64,000 bases of DNA from positions 4,687,501 to 4,751,500 of the forward strand of contig NZ_CP077092.1 in NCBI RefSeq assembly GCF_014268585.2, in the 5' to 3' direction. The position numbers and the translations under genes are program-made. This document shows, in pieces, positions 8,773 to 21,331 of this stretch. Position 1 is the first letter of the stretch. Every line of letters begins with the position of its first letter. Source of the DNA: Pseudomonas iranensis. Lineage in GTDB: Bacteria; Pseudomonadota; Gammaproteobacteria; Pseudomonadales; Pseudomonadaceae. A model generated the notes under the pieces. The model did no database searches, had not been told where the DNA came from, and worked only from the letters and a program-made list of their open reading frames with translations.

Positions 8773-9606
8773 TCAGCCGCAGCTGGGCTCATTCTTTTCC
8801 TGGCGTTTGGCTTCGCCCCACAGGGCGTCCAACTCTTCAAGGGTGCAATCTTCCATGGGACGGTGGGTGTCGCGCAATGCCTGTTCGATAAAACGGAAAC
8901 GTCTTTCAAACTTGCCATTGGCGCCGCGCAAGGCGGTTTCCGGATCGACCTTCAAATGTCGGGCCAGATTGACCACGGAAAACAGCAGGTCGCCGATCTC
9001 GTCGGCCACCGCCACCGGATCGTTTTCCGACATGGCTTCGAGCACTTCATCGAGTTCTTCGCGCACCTTGTCGAGCACTGGCAAAGCGTCCGGCCAGTCG
9101 AAACCGACCTGCCCGGCGCGCTTCTGCAACTTGGCCGAGCGCGACAGTGCCGGCAAGGTGGCCGGCACATCATCAAGCAAGGACAACTGCTCGGGCGCAG
9201 AGGCTTTCTCGGCGCGCTCTTCGGCCTTGATCTCTTCCCAGCGCTGCTTGACCTGCTCTTCGCTCAAGCGCGGCACGTCGAGCGGCGCGTACAGGTCACC
9301 CGTCGGGAACACATGCGGATGACGGCGGATCAGTTTACGCGTGATGCTGTCGATCACCCCGGCGAATTCGAACCGCCCCTCTTCCTTGGCCAACTGGCTG
9401 TAATACACCACCTGAAACAACAGATCGCCCAACTCGCCCTGCAAGTGATCGAGATCGCCACGCTCGATGGCATCGGCCACTTCATAGGCTTCTTCGAGGG
9501 TGTGCGGGACGATGGTCGCGTAGGTTTGCTTGATGTCCCACGGACAACCGAACTGCGGATCGCGCAGACGGGACATCAGATGGAGCAGGTCTTCGAGTGA
9601 ATACAT
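8773..9606 (-). CDS. mazG: Nucleoside triphosphate pyrophosphohydrolase MazG
   Basis: Hydrolyses NTPs/dNTPs to the monophosphate and PPi, a house-cleaning enzyme that also lowers ppGpp signalling in E. coli. Two MazG repeats are seen: the N-terminal one with TLEEAYEVADAI and GELGDLLFQV (Mg-binding EExxE...ExxD), and the C-terminal one with REELDEVLEAM and DEIGDLLFSVVN. At about 277 residues it is slightly longer than the E. coli protein, with a linker rich in Ala/Glu (KAEERAEKASAPEQL) between the repeats. Two consecutive ATGs exist (9609, 9606); the second gives the usual MYSLEDLL start. It sits next to relA, as in P. aeruginosa. Confidence 0.95.
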   Translation of the reverse strand: MYSLEDLLHLMSRLRDPQFGCPWDIKQTYATIVPHTLEEAYEVADAIERGDLDHLQGELGDLLFQVVYYSQLAKEEGRFEFAGVIDSITRKLIRRHPHVFPTGDLYAPLDVPRLSEEQVKQRWEEIKAEERAEKASAPEQLSLLDDVPATLPALSRSAKLQKRAGQVGFDWPDALPVLDKVREELDEVLEAMSENDPVAVADEIGDLLFSVVNLARHLKVDPETALRGANGKFERRFRFIEQALRDTHRPMEDCTLEELDALWGEAKRQEKNEPSCG

Positions 9607-9630
9607 CATTTATCAGGCTCACCACAAAAT

Positions 9631-9720
9631 CCTGTGGGAGCTGGCTTGCCAGCGATTGCATCACCTCGACTCTCCTGAGAGACCGAGTCGTCTGCATCGC
9701 TGGCAAGCCAGCTCCCACAT
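9631..9720. repeat. REPIN, GTGGGAGCTGGCTTGCCAGC family
   Basis: Two inverted REP units (GTGGGAGCTGGCTTGCCAGC and its reverse complement) with GTGG heads outward flank about 40 bp of partly self-complementary sequence. It fills the mazG-relA gap. Confidence 0.9.
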
Positions 9721-9736
9721 GGGATCAGAGTCATCT

Positions 9737-11980
9737 TCACGGGGTACGGTTACGCCGGGTTTCGATGATGTTCGGCAGTTGCGAAATCCGCCCCAGCAGC
9801 CGCCCGAGCGCATCCAGTCCGGGGATCTCGATGGTCAGCGACATCAGCGCGGTGTTGTCTTCCTTGTTCGAGCGGGTGTTGACCGCCAGCACGTTGATGC
9901 GCTCGTTGAGCAGCACCTGCGAGACGTCACGCAGCAGCCCGGAACGGTCGTAGGCGCGGATGATGATGTCCACCGGATAGGTGAGCACCGGCACCGGGCC
10001 CCAGCTGACCTGAATGATCCGCTCCGGCTCGCGCCCGCCCAGTTGCAGCACCGAGGCGCAGTCCTGACGGTGAATGCTCACGCCACGGCCCTGGGTGATG
10101 TAACCGACAATCGCATCGCCCGGCAGCGGCTGGCAGCAACCGGCCATTTGCGTCATCAGGTTGCCGACGCCCTGGATCTGGATATCGCCGCGCTTGCCCG
10201 GTTTGTAACCGGTGGCCTTGCGTGGGATCAGCTCCAGTTGCTCGTTGCCGCGCTCCGGTTCGACCAATTGCTGCGCAAGGTTGACCAGATGCGCCTGACG
10301 CAGGTCGCCGGCACCGAGGGCGGCGAACATGTCTTCGGCGGTTTTCATGTTGGCCTTTTCGGCCAGCTTGTCGAAATCCACCGCCGGCAGGCCGAGGCGA
10401 TTGAGTTCGCGCTCGATCAGGGTTTTACCGGCCGCAACGTTCTGATCGCGAGCCTGCAACTTGAACCAATGGACGATCTTCGCCCGCGCCCGCGAGGTGG
10501 TGACGTAACCGAGGTTCGGGTTCAGCCAGTCGCGGCTCGGCGTGCCGTGTTTGCTGGTGATGATCTCGACCTGCTCGCCGGTCTGCAGACTGTAGTTCAG
10601 CGGCACGATACGGCCGTTGATCTTCGCGCCCCGGCAGTTGTGGCCGATTTCGGTGTGCACCCGATAGGCGAAGTCCAGCGGCGTCGCGCCTTTCGGCAAG
10701 TCGATGGCATGCCCGTCGGGAGTGAAGATGTAAACCCGATCAGGCTCGATGTCGACGCGCAGCTGTTCGGCCAGACCGCCGATATCACCCAGCTCTTCGT
10801 GCCATTCAAGCACCTGACGCAGCCAGGAGATTTTCTCTTCGTAATGGTTCGAGCCGGATTTGACGTCGGTGCCCTTGTAGCGCCAGTGCGCGCAGACGCC
10901 GAGTTCGGCCTCCTCGTGCATGGAATGGGTGCGGATCTGCACCTCGAGGACCTTGCCTTCCGGGCCGATCACCGCCGTGTGCAGCGAGCGGTAGCCGTTC
11001 TCTTTCGGGTTGGCGATGTAGTCGTCGAATTCTTTCGGGATGTGCCGCCACAGGGTGTGGACGATGCCGAGCGCGGTGTAGCAGTCGCGCATTTCCGGCA
11101 CCAGCACGCGCACCGCGCGAACGTCGTAGATCTGGCTGAATTCCAGACCCTTGCGCTGCATTTTGCGCCAGATCGAGTAGATGTGTTTGGCCCGGCCGCT
11201 GATGTCGGCGTCGACGCCGGTGGCCTGCAGTTCGTCCTTGAGCTGGGTCATCACGTCGCTGATGAAACGCTCGCGGTCCAGCCGCCGCTCGTGGAGCAAC
11301 TTGGCGATCTGCTTGTATTGATCGGGTTCGAGATAGCGGAAGGACAAGTCCTCCAGCTCCCATTTGATGTGACCGATGCCGAGGCGATGCGCCAGTGGCG
11401 CATAGATGTCGAAGACTTCGCGAGCGACGCGGTTGCGCTTTTCATCGTCGGCGGTTTTCACCGCACGGATGGCGCAGGTGCGTTCGGCCAGTTTGATCAG
11501 CGCAACGCGTACGTCATCGACCATGGCCACGAGCATTTTGCGCAGGTTCTCGACCTGCCCTTGCGTGCCCATTACCATCGATTGCCGTGGGCTGAGACTG
11601 GCGCTGATGGCCGCCATGCGCTGCACGCCGTCGATCAGCTTGGCCACTACCGGACCGAAGCGCTGGCCGATGGCCGCCAGCTCTATCTGGCCTTCGCGCA
11701 CGCCGCGATATAACACGGCGGCGACCAGTGAATCCTGATCGAGCTTGAGGTCGGCGAGGATCTCGGCGATCTCAAGGCCAGTGCTGAAACTGCCGGAGCC
11801 TTCGGCCCACAGGTTCTTCTTCGCATTGGACTGCTGTTCGGCCTCGCGAGCGAACTCGCAGGCTTCTTTCAAGGCCTCGCGATCCAGTGCCAGATCGACA
11901 CTGACCGCGTGATCGAGCCAGGCCTCGAGATTGATACTGCCGTCGGTGTTGATCGGCTGGTGTGCTCTCACCTGTACCAT
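9737..11980 (-). CDS. relA: GTP pyrophosphokinase RelA
   Basis: Ribosome-associated (p)ppGpp synthetase of the stringent response. The 747-residue protein has a degenerate N-terminal HD region (AAVLYRGVREGQ in place of the hydrolase HDTVED motif), so it is synthetase-only RelA rather than SpoT. The synthetase domain follows (YRSLHTAVIGPEGKVLEVQI), then a TGS domain (FTPDGHAIDLPKGATPLDFAY), a zinc-finger region (GCCQPLPGD) and a C-terminal ACT domain (RAYDRSGLLRDVSQVL). It lies between rlmD and mazG on the same strand, matching the P. aeruginosa PA0933-PA0935 order. Confidence 0.97.
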   Translation of the reverse strand: MVQVRAHQPINTDGSINLEAWLDHAVSVDLALDREALKEACEFAREAEQQSNAKKNLWAEGSGSFSTGLEIAEILADLKLDQDSLVAAVLYRGVREGQIELAAIGQRFGPVVAKLIDGVQRMAAISASLSPRQSMVMGTQGQVENLRKMLVAMVDDVRVALIKLAERTCAIRAVKTADDEKRNRVAREVFDIYAPLAHRLGIGHIKWELEDLSFRYLEPDQYKQIAKLLHERRLDRERFISDVMTQLKDELQATGVDADISGRAKHIYSIWRKMQRKGLEFSQIYDVRAVRVLVPEMRDCYTALGIVHTLWRHIPKEFDDYIANPKENGYRSLHTAVIGPEGKVLEVQIRTHSMHEEAELGVCAHWRYKGTDVKSGSNHYEEKISWLRQVLEWHEELGDIGGLAEQLRVDIEPDRVYIFTPDGHAIDLPKGATPLDFAYRVHTEIGHNCRGAKINGRIVPLNYSLQTGEQVEIITSKHGTPSRDWLNPNLGYVTTSRARAKIVHWFKLQARDQNVAAGKTLIERELNRLGLPAVDFDKLAEKANMKTAEDMFAALGAGDLRQAHLVNLAQQLVEPERGNEQLELIPRKATGYKPGKRGDIQIQGVGNLMTQMAGCCQPLPGDAIVGYITQGRGVSIHRQDCASVLQLGGREPERIIQVSWGPVPVLTYPVDIIIRAYDRSGLLRDVSQVLLNERINVLAVNTRSNKEDNTALMSLTIEIPGLDALGRLLGRISQLPNIIETRRNRTP

Positions 11981-12081
11981 GCTGCTTTACCTTCCCTACG
12001 ACGCAGATTCAATGCGTCAAATCGCTGATCCTCAATGTCCGTTCGCGCTCGCGGGGCTCAGGCGAGCGCTGCGCGGACAGA

Positions 12082-13458
12082 TCAGGCGGATTCAGACGAG
12101 CCGTCCTGGCTCGCTTCAAATAACGCCATGGCCTCGACATGTGCCGTCTGAGGAAACATATCGAGAATCCCGGCACGTTTTAACCGGTAGCCCTGCTTGA
12201 TCAATTCCTGCGTGTCGCGCGCCAGCGTGGCCGGGTTGCACGACACATATACCAACCGCCTGGCACCCAGGGTCGCGAGCTTGCGCACCACCTCGAAAGC
12301 ACCGTCACGCGGTGGGTCCAAGAGTACCGCAGAAAAGCCGTTTCCGATCCACTGGGCATCGCTCAAAGGCTGGGATAAATCGGCTTGAAAAAACTTTGTG
12401 TTATGCAAATTGTTACTGACGGCGTTGGCAGCGGCCCGCTCGACCATGGTCTGCACGCCCTCCACCGCGACCACTTCACGGACGCTCCTGGCCAGCGGCA
12501 GGGCGAAATTGCCCAACCCGCAAAACAGGTCAAGTACGCGTTCGTCAGCCGTTGGCTTCAGCCAGTCCAGCGCCTGCGCAATCATCGCTTCGTTGACCCC
12601 GGCGTTGACCTGAACGAAGTCTCCCGGCCGGTACGCCAGCTCGAGACCCCACTGTTCCAGGCGATAACCGAGGCTCTGACCGGCCTCGACCGGTTGCGGT
12701 TCACCTTCGCCATGCAGCCACAATTGCGCCTCATGGAACTGGCAGAAATCCTTGAGAATCGTCAGATCCGCTTCGGACAACGGCGCCATGTGCCGCAGCA
12801 ATACCGCCAGTGATGAGCCGCTGAACAACTCGACATGGCCCAGCGCCTGCGGTTTGCTCAGGCGCCGCAGCATCTCCGGCAAACGGGTCATGATCGGCTG
12901 CAAGGGCTGTACCAGCACCGGGCATTCGCTGATCGCGACGATGTCCTGACTGCCGGCAGCGCGGAAACCGACTTCGAGTTTTTTTGCCTTCATGTCCCAG
13001 CGCACGGCGATGCGCGCACGCCGACGGTAACCGAATTCCGGGCCGGTCAGCGGCGCTGCCCACTCTTCAGGTTCGACACCAGCCACCCGCGACAATTGCT
13101 CGGCGAGCATGCGCTGTTTCAGGGCGAGTTGTTCAGCGTGGGGCAAGTGCTGAACGCTGCAACCGCCACAGCGGCCGAAGTGTGGGCATGCTGCCGGGCG
13201 CCGCAACTCGCTGGCTTTGAACACGCGCTCGGTACGCGCCTCGACCACTTTGCCGTGGGCGCCGAGCACCCGCGCTTCGACCTCTTCACCGGCAAGGGCG
13301 CCGAGGACGAACCAGGTTTTGCCTTCGAAAAACGCGATGCCGCGACCGTCATTGGCCAGGCGCTCGATACTCAAGCGCTGCTTTTTGCCGGTCGGGATCT
13401 GTGGCGCCTTGCTGCCGCCGGTGGGCTGGAAGCGCAGGCCTCTCTCGTGTTTGGCCAT
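12082..13458 (-). CDS. rlmD: 23S rRNA (uracil-1939-C5)-methyltransferase RlmD
   Basis: Methylates U1939 of 23S rRNA using SAM and a [4Fe-4S] cluster. An N-terminal TRAM domain ([20 protein letters not shown]) is followed by the iron-sulfur cysteines in [10 protein letters not shown], the SAM-binding [14 protein letters not shown] and the catalytic [11 protein letters not shown]. The start is set at ATG 13458 ([11 protein letters not shown]): it shares its A with the cysM stop codon (TGATG), so translation is probably coupled. An upstream in-frame ATG at 13512 lies inside cysM and is less likely. 458 residues, within the family range. Confidence 0.96.
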   Translation of the reverse strand: MAKHERGLRFQPTGGSKAPQIPTGKKQRLSIERLANDGRGIAFFEGKTWFVLGALAGEEVEARVLGAHGKVVEARTERVFKASELRRPAACPHFGRCGGCSVQHLPHAEQLALKQRMLAEQLSRVAGVEPEEWAAPLTGPEFGYRRRARIAVRWDMKAKKLEVGFRAAGSQDIVAISECPVLVQPLQPIMTRLPEMLRRLSKPQALGHVELFSGSSLAVLLRHMAPLSEADLTILKDFCQFHEAQLWLHGEGEPQPVEAGQSLGYRLEQWGLELAYRPGDFVQVNAGVNEAMIAQALDWLKPTADERVLDLFCGLGNFALPLARSVREVVAVEGVQTMVERAAANAVSNNLHNTKFFQADLSQPLSDAQWIGNGFSAVLLDPPRDGAFEVVRKLATLGARRLVYVSCNPATLARDTQELIKQGYRLKRAGILDMFPQTAHVEAMALFEASQDGSSESA

Positions 13459-14360
13459 CAGTTCGGCGCGTCGAAAATGCCGGTCGACAGGTAACGGTCG
13501 CCACGGTCGCAAATGATCGCGACGATCACCGCGTTTTCAACTTCTTTGGACAAGCGCAGCATCGCTGCCACCGCACCGCCCGAGGACACGCCGCAGAAGA
13601 TGCCCTCTTCGCGGGCCAGACGCCGGGTGACGTCTTCGGCTTCGCTTTGCGCCATGTCGACGATGCGGTCGACGCGGTCAGCCTGATAGATCTTCGGCAG
13701 GTATTCCTGCGGCCAGCGGCGGATGCCCGGAATGGCCGAGCCTTCCATCGGTTGCAGACCGACGATCTGCACGCTGTCGCTCTGCTCTTTGAGGTAGCGC
13801 GACACGCCCATGATAGTGCCGGTGGTGCCCATCGAACTGACGAAATGGGTGATGCTGCCCTGGGTCTGACGCCAGATTTCCGGGCCGGTGGTGGTGTAGT
13901 GCGCTTCGGGGTTGTCGCCATTGGCGAACTGGTCGAGCACCTTGCCACGGCCTTCGGCTTCCATACGCTGGGCCAGATCGCGGGCGCCTTCCATGCCCTC
14001 TTCCTGAGTCACCAGGATCAGCTCGGCACCGTAAGCGGTCATCGCCGCTTTACGCTCGGCGCTGGAGTTGTCCGGCATGATCAGGATCATCTTGTAACCC
14101 TTGATCGCAGCGGCCATCGCCAGCGCGATGCCGGTGTTGCCGGAGGTCGCCTCGATCAGCGTATCGCCGGGATTGATCTGCCCGCGCAACTCGGCGCGAG
14201 TGATCATCGACAACGCGGGGCGGTCCTTGACCGAACCCGCCGGGTTGTTCCCTTCGAGCTTGAGCAAAAGGGTGTTGCTGGTGACGCCGGGCAGGCGCTG
14301 CAAACGCACCAGCGGCGTGTTGCCGACGCAATCGGCGATGGTTGGGTACTGCAGGGTCAT
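13458..14360 (-). CDS. cysM: Cysteine synthase B (O-acetylserine sulfhydrylase) CysM
   Basis: PLP enzyme that makes cysteine from O-acetylserine and sulfide or thiosulfate. The 300-residue protein has the PLP lysine in [14 protein letters not shown], the Thr/Gly substrate loop [13 protein letters not shown] and the phosphate-binding GTTGT. Start [20 protein letters not shown] at 14360; the longer in-frame reading to 14399 adds an atypical N-terminus. It overlaps rlmD by one base. In P. aeruginosa the same cysM-rlmD-relA-mazG series is found. Confidence 0.96.
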   Translation of the reverse strand: MTLQYPTIADCVGNTPLVRLQRLPGVTSNTLLLKLEGNNPAGSVKDRPALSMITRAELRGQINPGDTLIEATSGNTGIALAMAAAIKGYKMILIMPDNSSAERKAAMTAYGAELILVTQEEGMEGARDLAQRMEAEGRGKVLDQFANGDNPEAHYTTTGPEIWRQTQGSITHFVSSMGTTGTIMGVSRYLKEQSDSVQIVGLQPMEGSAIPGIRRWPQEYLPKIYQADRVDRIVDMAQSEAEDVTRRLAREEGIFCGVSSGGAVAAMLRLSKEVENAVIVAIICDRGDRYLSTGIFDAPN

Positions 14361-14530
14361 GGCGTATTCGCAATCCAGACGTGCGGGGGCGCCTATCATA
14401 CCGGCAAACCCGCGCAGGCCATATCACGCAAAGTGCGGTGCTTATGATCTATGGGAATAAGCAGCAATAGTCGCACCAGCGGTGCGACATTTGAGTTCGC
14501 CAGACTTCATCTGCAGCGATGCGGGTGGCC

Positions 14531-14623
14531 TCATCGCTGGCAAGCCAGCTCCCACAGAGATCGAGTCTTCACACGATTTGTGTATGGCAGAAACTTCCTG
14601 TGGGAGCTGGCTTGCCAGCGATA
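14531..14623. repeat. REPIN, GTGGGAGCTGGCTTGCCAGC family, heads inward
   Basis: Two inverted REP units at 14531-14556 and 14599-14623. Unlike the copy at 9631, the GTGG heads face inward. The right unit overlaps the 3' end of the pirS-like gene, which reads through it. Confidence 0.88.
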
Positions 14624-15993
14624 GCGTCAGTCGGCGCGACACCATCATCCGCCAGCAAGCGCAAATTCAACCGCAGCCCCGCCCCCGTGTTTTGCGCCCA
14701 GAGCAACCCGCCCTGCCGTTGCACCGCGTTGCGGGCAATGCTCAAGCCCAGGCCAAAGCCACCATCCCCGGGTCTCGATCCATCCAATCGAATGAACGGC
14801 GAAAAGATTCGCTGCAGATCTTCGTCAGCCACGCCGCCGCCCTGATCCTCCAGCCACAAATGCCAATACTCGCCATCGCGCCGTCCATCGAGCCGCACGA
14901 TGCCGCCCTCGGGCGAGTGACGAATGGCGTTGCGCAGGATGTTTTCCAGCGCTTGCGCGAGGGTATTGAGGTTGCCGCGCACCCAACACGAAGCTTCGAC
15001 CGAGCATTGCAATTGCAGGCTCGGCCAGCCGCTTTCATAACAGGCGTTGTCGGTGAGCATTTCCCACAGTGCCTGAATCTGGATCGCTTCATCCGGCAAC
15101 GGCGAGCGGTCGGTGTCGAGCCAGGCCAGTTGCAGGGTGTCTTCGACCAAACGTTGCATGCCGTCGACCTCGCGGCCGATGCGCTCGCGCAATTGCGCCA
15201 GGCCCTGTTCGCTTTCACTGGCCACGCGCAGGCGGCTCAGCGGCGTGCGCAGTTCGTGGGACAGGTCGCGCAATAATTGCTGCTGCAAGGCGACCGTGGT
15301 TTGCAGGCGCTCGGACATGGAATCGAAGGCCCGCGCCAGCTCACCGAGTTCATCCGGGCGCTGGGTGATGCCGCTCGACAGGCGCACATTCAACTGGTCG
15401 GCGCGCCAGGCGTTGGCCTGTTCGCGCAGGTTGTTCAGCGGCACCACCAGCAGGCGATACAGGCCGACACAGAGCAACAAAGTGAACAGTCCGGGAATCA
15501 CGCCGTTGGTGATCACCCGCCAGAACACCCGGTACTTGCCCGGGACAAAACGCTCGGGCAATTCAATGACGAGAATGCCGACGGTCGGATCCTGGGGGAA
15601 CGGTACCCGCAGCCAAGGTCGGCCCTTCTTGTGGATCGGCCAGTCGAGGCCGCGCAAAAAGGTCAGGTGCTGCACCTCCGCGGCGTTCAACGGCTGGCTG
15701 CTCAGCGACTGCAAATCAGCGCCGATCACCCCGACCCAACTGGCCTCGCGCAATTCCATGCTCTGCAACCAGTCATCGACGCCATTGCGCCCGCCGCGCT
15801 GCCACGCCTGTTCGGCTTGCGCGGCGTAACGGCTGAGGGTGCTGCGGGCGTCACTGGAGAGGAACTGATTGCGCTCCTCCATGTAGCGGCCCCACGACCA
15901 GCTCAACCAGATCATCAGCAGACAGAACGCCACCAGCAGGCACGCCAGTTTCCAGAACAGCGAATGCCGCCCCGGCAGTTCAGACAGTTTCAT
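14569..15993 (-). CDS. pirS: Sensor histidine kinase, PirS-like
   Basis: A 474-residue inner-membrane kinase: TM1 about residues 14-34, a periplasmic sensor of about 130 residues, TM2 about 165-190 (VIPGLFTLLLCVGLYRLLVV), HAMP, HisKA box DLSHELRTPLSRLR (His246), and HATPase with N-box ILRNAIRHS and GGFGLGLSIA. Position between cysM and gacS matches P. aeruginosa PA0930 (pirS, ferric-enterobactin response), which is the basis of the symbol. The adjacent receptor gene pirA is absent. The last 20 or so residues (DAIAGKPAPTGSF...) are encoded by a REP unit, so the native stop appears to have been overrun. The stop codon falls in the REPIN spacer. Confidence 0.8.
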   Translation of the reverse strand: MKLSELPGRHSLFWKLACLLVAFCLLMIWLSWSWGRYMEERNQFLSSDARSTLSRYAAQAEQAWQRGGRNGVDDWLQSMELREASWVGVIGADLQSLSSQPLNAAEVQHLTFLRGLDWPIHKKGRPWLRVPFPQDPTVGILVIELPERFVPGKYRVFWRVITNGVIPGLFTLLLCVGLYRLLVVPLNNLREQANAWRADQLNVRLSSGITQRPDELGELARAFDSMSERLQTTVALQQQLLRDLSHELRTPLSRLRVASESEQGLAQLRERIGREVDGMQRLVEDTLQLAWLDTDRSPLPDEAIQIQALWEMLTDNACYESGWPSLQLQCSVEASCWVRGNLNTLAQALENILRNAIRHSPEGGIVRLDGRRDGEYWHLWLEDQGGGVADEDLQRIFSPFIRLDGSRPGDGGFGLGLSIARNAVQRQGGLLWAQNTGAGLRLNLRLLADDGVAPTDAIAGKPAPTGSFCHTQIV

Positions 15994-16702
15994 CGGCGCC
16001 GCTCAAGACGTAGCCCTTGCCCCACACCGTGCGCACTTCGCGCTCGGTGTAACCGATGGCTTTGAGTTTGCGGCGGATCTGGCTGATGTGCATGTCGAGG
16101 CTGCGGTCGTGCGCCGCAAAGCCGCGTTGCAGGACGTGCTGATAAAGGAAGGCCTTGCTCAGCACCTCCTCGTTGTTGCGGTGCAGGGTTTCCAGCAGAC
16201 GGAATTCGCTGCGGGTCAGCCCGGCCGCTTGCTCGCGGAAAAACACATCGCACTGTTCGTCATCGAAACGCAGGGCGCCGCTGACCACCGCAGCGGTAAC
16301 CGCAGGCGGGCGCCGATCCAAGGCCACGCGGCGCAGGATCGCTTCGATGCGCACATGCAACTCGGCCATGCTGAACGGCTTGGGCAGATAGTCATCGGCA
16401 CCGAGGCGGAAACCACTGATGCGATCGGCCTCGGCACCCAGCGCCGACATCAGCAGCACCGGCGTCGAATGGCTCTGCCGCAATTGCGTCAACAACTGCA
16501 GACCATCGAGCCCCGGCAGCAGAATATCCATCAGCACCACGTCGAAAGGCTGGCACTGGGCGATGTTCAGACCTTCCTGGCCGTTCTGGCACCAGGTCAC
16601 CTGAAAACCGCTGCGGCCCAGATGCTCGTGCACATACGCGCCGAGGACCGGATCGTCTTCAATGGAAAGGATGCGTGGCTGGCCAACGGAAACAGGAGTC
16701 AT
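15980..16702 (-). CDS. pirR: OmpR-family response regulator, PirR-like
   Basis: A 240-residue regulator with a receiver domain (ILSIEDDP acidic pocket, phospho-acceptor Asp59 in VVLMDILLPG, late Lys in LPKPFS) and a C-terminal winged helix (LTRSEFRLLETL, HISQIRRKLKAIG, VWGKGYVL). It overlaps the downstream kinase gene by 14 bp, so the pair is one operon. The start MTPVSVGQPRILS at 16702 is preferred over an upstream in-frame ATG at 16741. By synteny it corresponds to P. aeruginosa PA0929 (pirR). It is divergent from gacS. Confidence 0.82.
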   Translation of the reverse strand: MTPVSVGQPRILSIEDDPVLGAYVHEHLGRSGFQVTWCQNGQEGLNIAQCQPFDVVLMDILLPGLDGLQLLTQLRQSHSTPVLLMSALGAEADRISGFRLGADDYLPKPFSMAELHVRIEAILRRVALDRRPPAVTAAVVSGALRFDDEQCDVFFREQAAGLTRSEFRLLETLHRNNEEVLSKAFLYQHVLQRGFAAHDRSLDMHISQIRRKLKAIGYTEREVRTVWGKGYVLSGADETV

Positions 16703-16908
16703 GAGTATCTGCAAGTAATTCTCAGTTGGCGGATTATTCAAGATTGTCCGACAGCGGGCAACACAAGCTTGGCCTGTCGGACGAACGAGTGCGTGGGCGG
16801 CGCTGCATTTTCCGCAAGATTGCCCGCCTGCAAATCGCTACACTGCGCCCATGTCGCGTGCCGGATGCACGCATGTGTCAACAGATCAGCGGGATGCGGG
16901 AGATAGGC

Positions 16909-19662
<2,754 letters not shown>

Positions 19663-19743
19663 TCCACGGCAAGGCACGGCGCGCGCAAAGCGCTACAGTT
19701 GTCGCGAGCCATTGCGGCCCGCGTCGATGTTCCAGGAGGATTC

Positions 19744-20733
19744 ATGCGCACGATCATTTTCAGCAGCCAGACCTACGACCGCGACAGCTTTCTCGGCGCC
19801 GACTGCCCGGCCGGGCTTGAATTGCATTTTCAAGCGGCGCGGCTCAGCCTCGATACGGCGGCATTGGCCGAGCAGCACGAAGTGGTCTGTGCGTTCATCA
19901 ATGACGACCTCAGCGCCCCGGTGCTCGAACGCCTCGCTGCCGGTGGCACGCGGCTGATTGCCCTGCGTTCGGCGGGTTACAACCATATCGACCTGCCGGC
20001 GGCGAAACGCCTCGGCCTGGCCGTCGTGCGTGTGCCGGCCTACTCGCCGCACGCCGTGGCCGAACATGCGGTGGCGCTGATCCTCGCCCTCAATCGTCGC
20101 TTGCACCGTGCCTACAACCGCACCCGCGAAGGCGATTTCAGCCTGCATGGCCTGACCGGTTTCGATCTGGTCGGCAAAACCGTCGGCATTGTCGGCACCG
20201 GACAGATTGGTGCGACCTTCGCGAAAATCATGCACGGCTTCGGCTGTGAATTGCTCGCCTACGATCCGTATCCCAATCCCGAGGTGCTGGCCCTGGGCGC
20301 ACGTTATCTGAGCCTGCCGGAGTTGCTCGCGCAATCACGGATCATCAGCCTGCATTGCCCGCTCAACGAGCAGAGCAAGCACCTGATCAATCGCGACTCA
20401 CTGGCGCACATGCAGGCCGGGGCGATGCTGATCAACACCGGGCGTGGCGGGCTGGTGGACACGCCGGCGCTGATCGACGCGCTGAAGGACGGCCAACTCG
20501 GTTATCTGGGGCTGGATGTTTACGAGGAAGAGGCGCAGCTGTTTTTCGAGGATCGCTCCGACCTGCCGTTGCAGGACGATGTGCTGGCGCGTCTGCTGAC
20601 GTTTCCCAACGTGATCATCACTGCGCATCAGGCGTTTCTGACCCGCGAAGCACTGGGCGCGATTGCCGCGACCACCCTGCACAACATCGCGACCTGGGCG
20701 GCGGGTGCGCCGCAGAACCAGGTCGAGGGTTGA
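19744..20733 (+). CDS. ldhA: D-lactate dehydrogenase / 2-hydroxyacid dehydrogenase LdhA
   Basis: NADH-dependent reduction of pyruvate to D-lactate. The 329-residue protein shows the NAD-binding GIVGTGQIGATFAKI, the catalytic Arg in NTGRGGLVDTPAL, Glu in GLDVYEEEAQLFFED and His in TAHQAFLTREAL. A near-perfect Shine-Dalgarno (AGGAGG) precedes ATG 19744; an earlier in-frame ATG at 19699 is not needed. It lies 82 bp after gacS on the same strand, as PA0927 lies by gacS in P. aeruginosa. Confidence 0.94.
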   Translation: MRTIIFSSQTYDRDSFLGADCPAGLELHFQAARLSLDTAALAEQHEVVCAFINDDLSAPVLERLAAGGTRLIALRSAGYNHIDLPAAKRLGLAVVRVPAYSPHAVAEHAVALILALNRRLHRAYNRTREGDFSLHGLTGFDLVGKTVGIVGTGQIGATFAKIMHGFGCELLAYDPYPNPEVLALGARYLSLPELLAQSRIISLHCPLNEQSKHLINRDSLAHMQAGAMLINTGRGGLVDTPALIDALKDGQLGYLGLDVYEEEAQLFFEDRSDLPLQDDVLARLLTFPNVIITAHQAFLTREALGAIAATTLHNIATWAAGAPQNQVEG

Positions 20734-20738
20734 AGCGC

Positions 20739-21197
20739 TTACTTGGACAGCGAAGACGCCAGGATCAGCAAGCCCAGCCAGCCGAAACCGAGCAGGCGCT
20801 GTTTGCTGGAATGGCCGTTGCGCAGCAGAAACCAGACGAAAAACGCCGGCAACAGAAACACCATGATTTTCAGCCAGCCCTCCACCGGGCGGCTGCCATC
20901 AGCGTTGAGCGGTTGTTGTTCGTGGCGGGCCTGTTCCGCAGCCTGCTGACGACGTCGGCGCCCCGCCGCTGCCGGCATCACTTTGGGTAAAGGCTCGGAC
21001 ACTGGCGGCGCAACCGCCTCGGGCACTGCGTTGTTGCGTGGCAGGCTGCCGAAGGAAATCGTCGAGGCTTGCACCGGTGCCGCCGTCGATTGCACCTGCA
21101 TGGCGGCATGTTCGGCCATCGGCGCGCCGCAGTGAATGCACACCAGCGCTTCGGAACTGATGCTCCGCTTGCATTCATAACATTCGATCAGCGCCAT
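20739..21197 (-). CDS. Zinc-ribbon membrane-anchored hypothetical protein
   Basis: A 152-residue protein that opens with a zinc ribbon (MALIECYECKRSISSEALVC then IHCGAP: CxxC...CxxC). A low-complexity Ala/Pro/Val linker follows, then two hydrophobic C-terminal segments (IMVFLLPAFFVWFLL and LLGFGWLGLLILASSL), so the ribbon probably faces the cytoplasm from the inner membrane. ATG 21197 has the Shine-Dalgarno GGAAC and gives a clean start; a longer reading to 21284 would add a non-typical leader. The function is unknown. It is convergent with ldhA, with only 5 bp between the stops. Confidence 0.75.
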   Translation of the reverse strand: MALIECYECKRSISSEALVCIHCGAPMAEHAAMQVQSTAAPVQASTISFGSLPRNNAVPEAVAPPVSEPLPKVMPAAAGRRRRQQAAEQARHEQQPLNADGSRPVEGWLKIMVFLLPAFFVWFLLRNGHSSKQRLLGFGWLGLLILASSLSK

Positions 21198-21331
21198 GTT
21201 CCGTTCCTTCAGATTCGGGGGCCGGCAGTTTGCCATGACTGTCGGCGCATTTGAACCGGATCGAAGGTCGCACGCGTGCATCATTCTGCAATCGAGCCCG
21301 TGCTAGCATGTCGCGCATATTTGGAGGACCC

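Noticed and set aside
9530..11713. 727-codon plus-strand frame over relA
   Set aside because: Antisense shadow; RelA motifs on the minus strand are complete.
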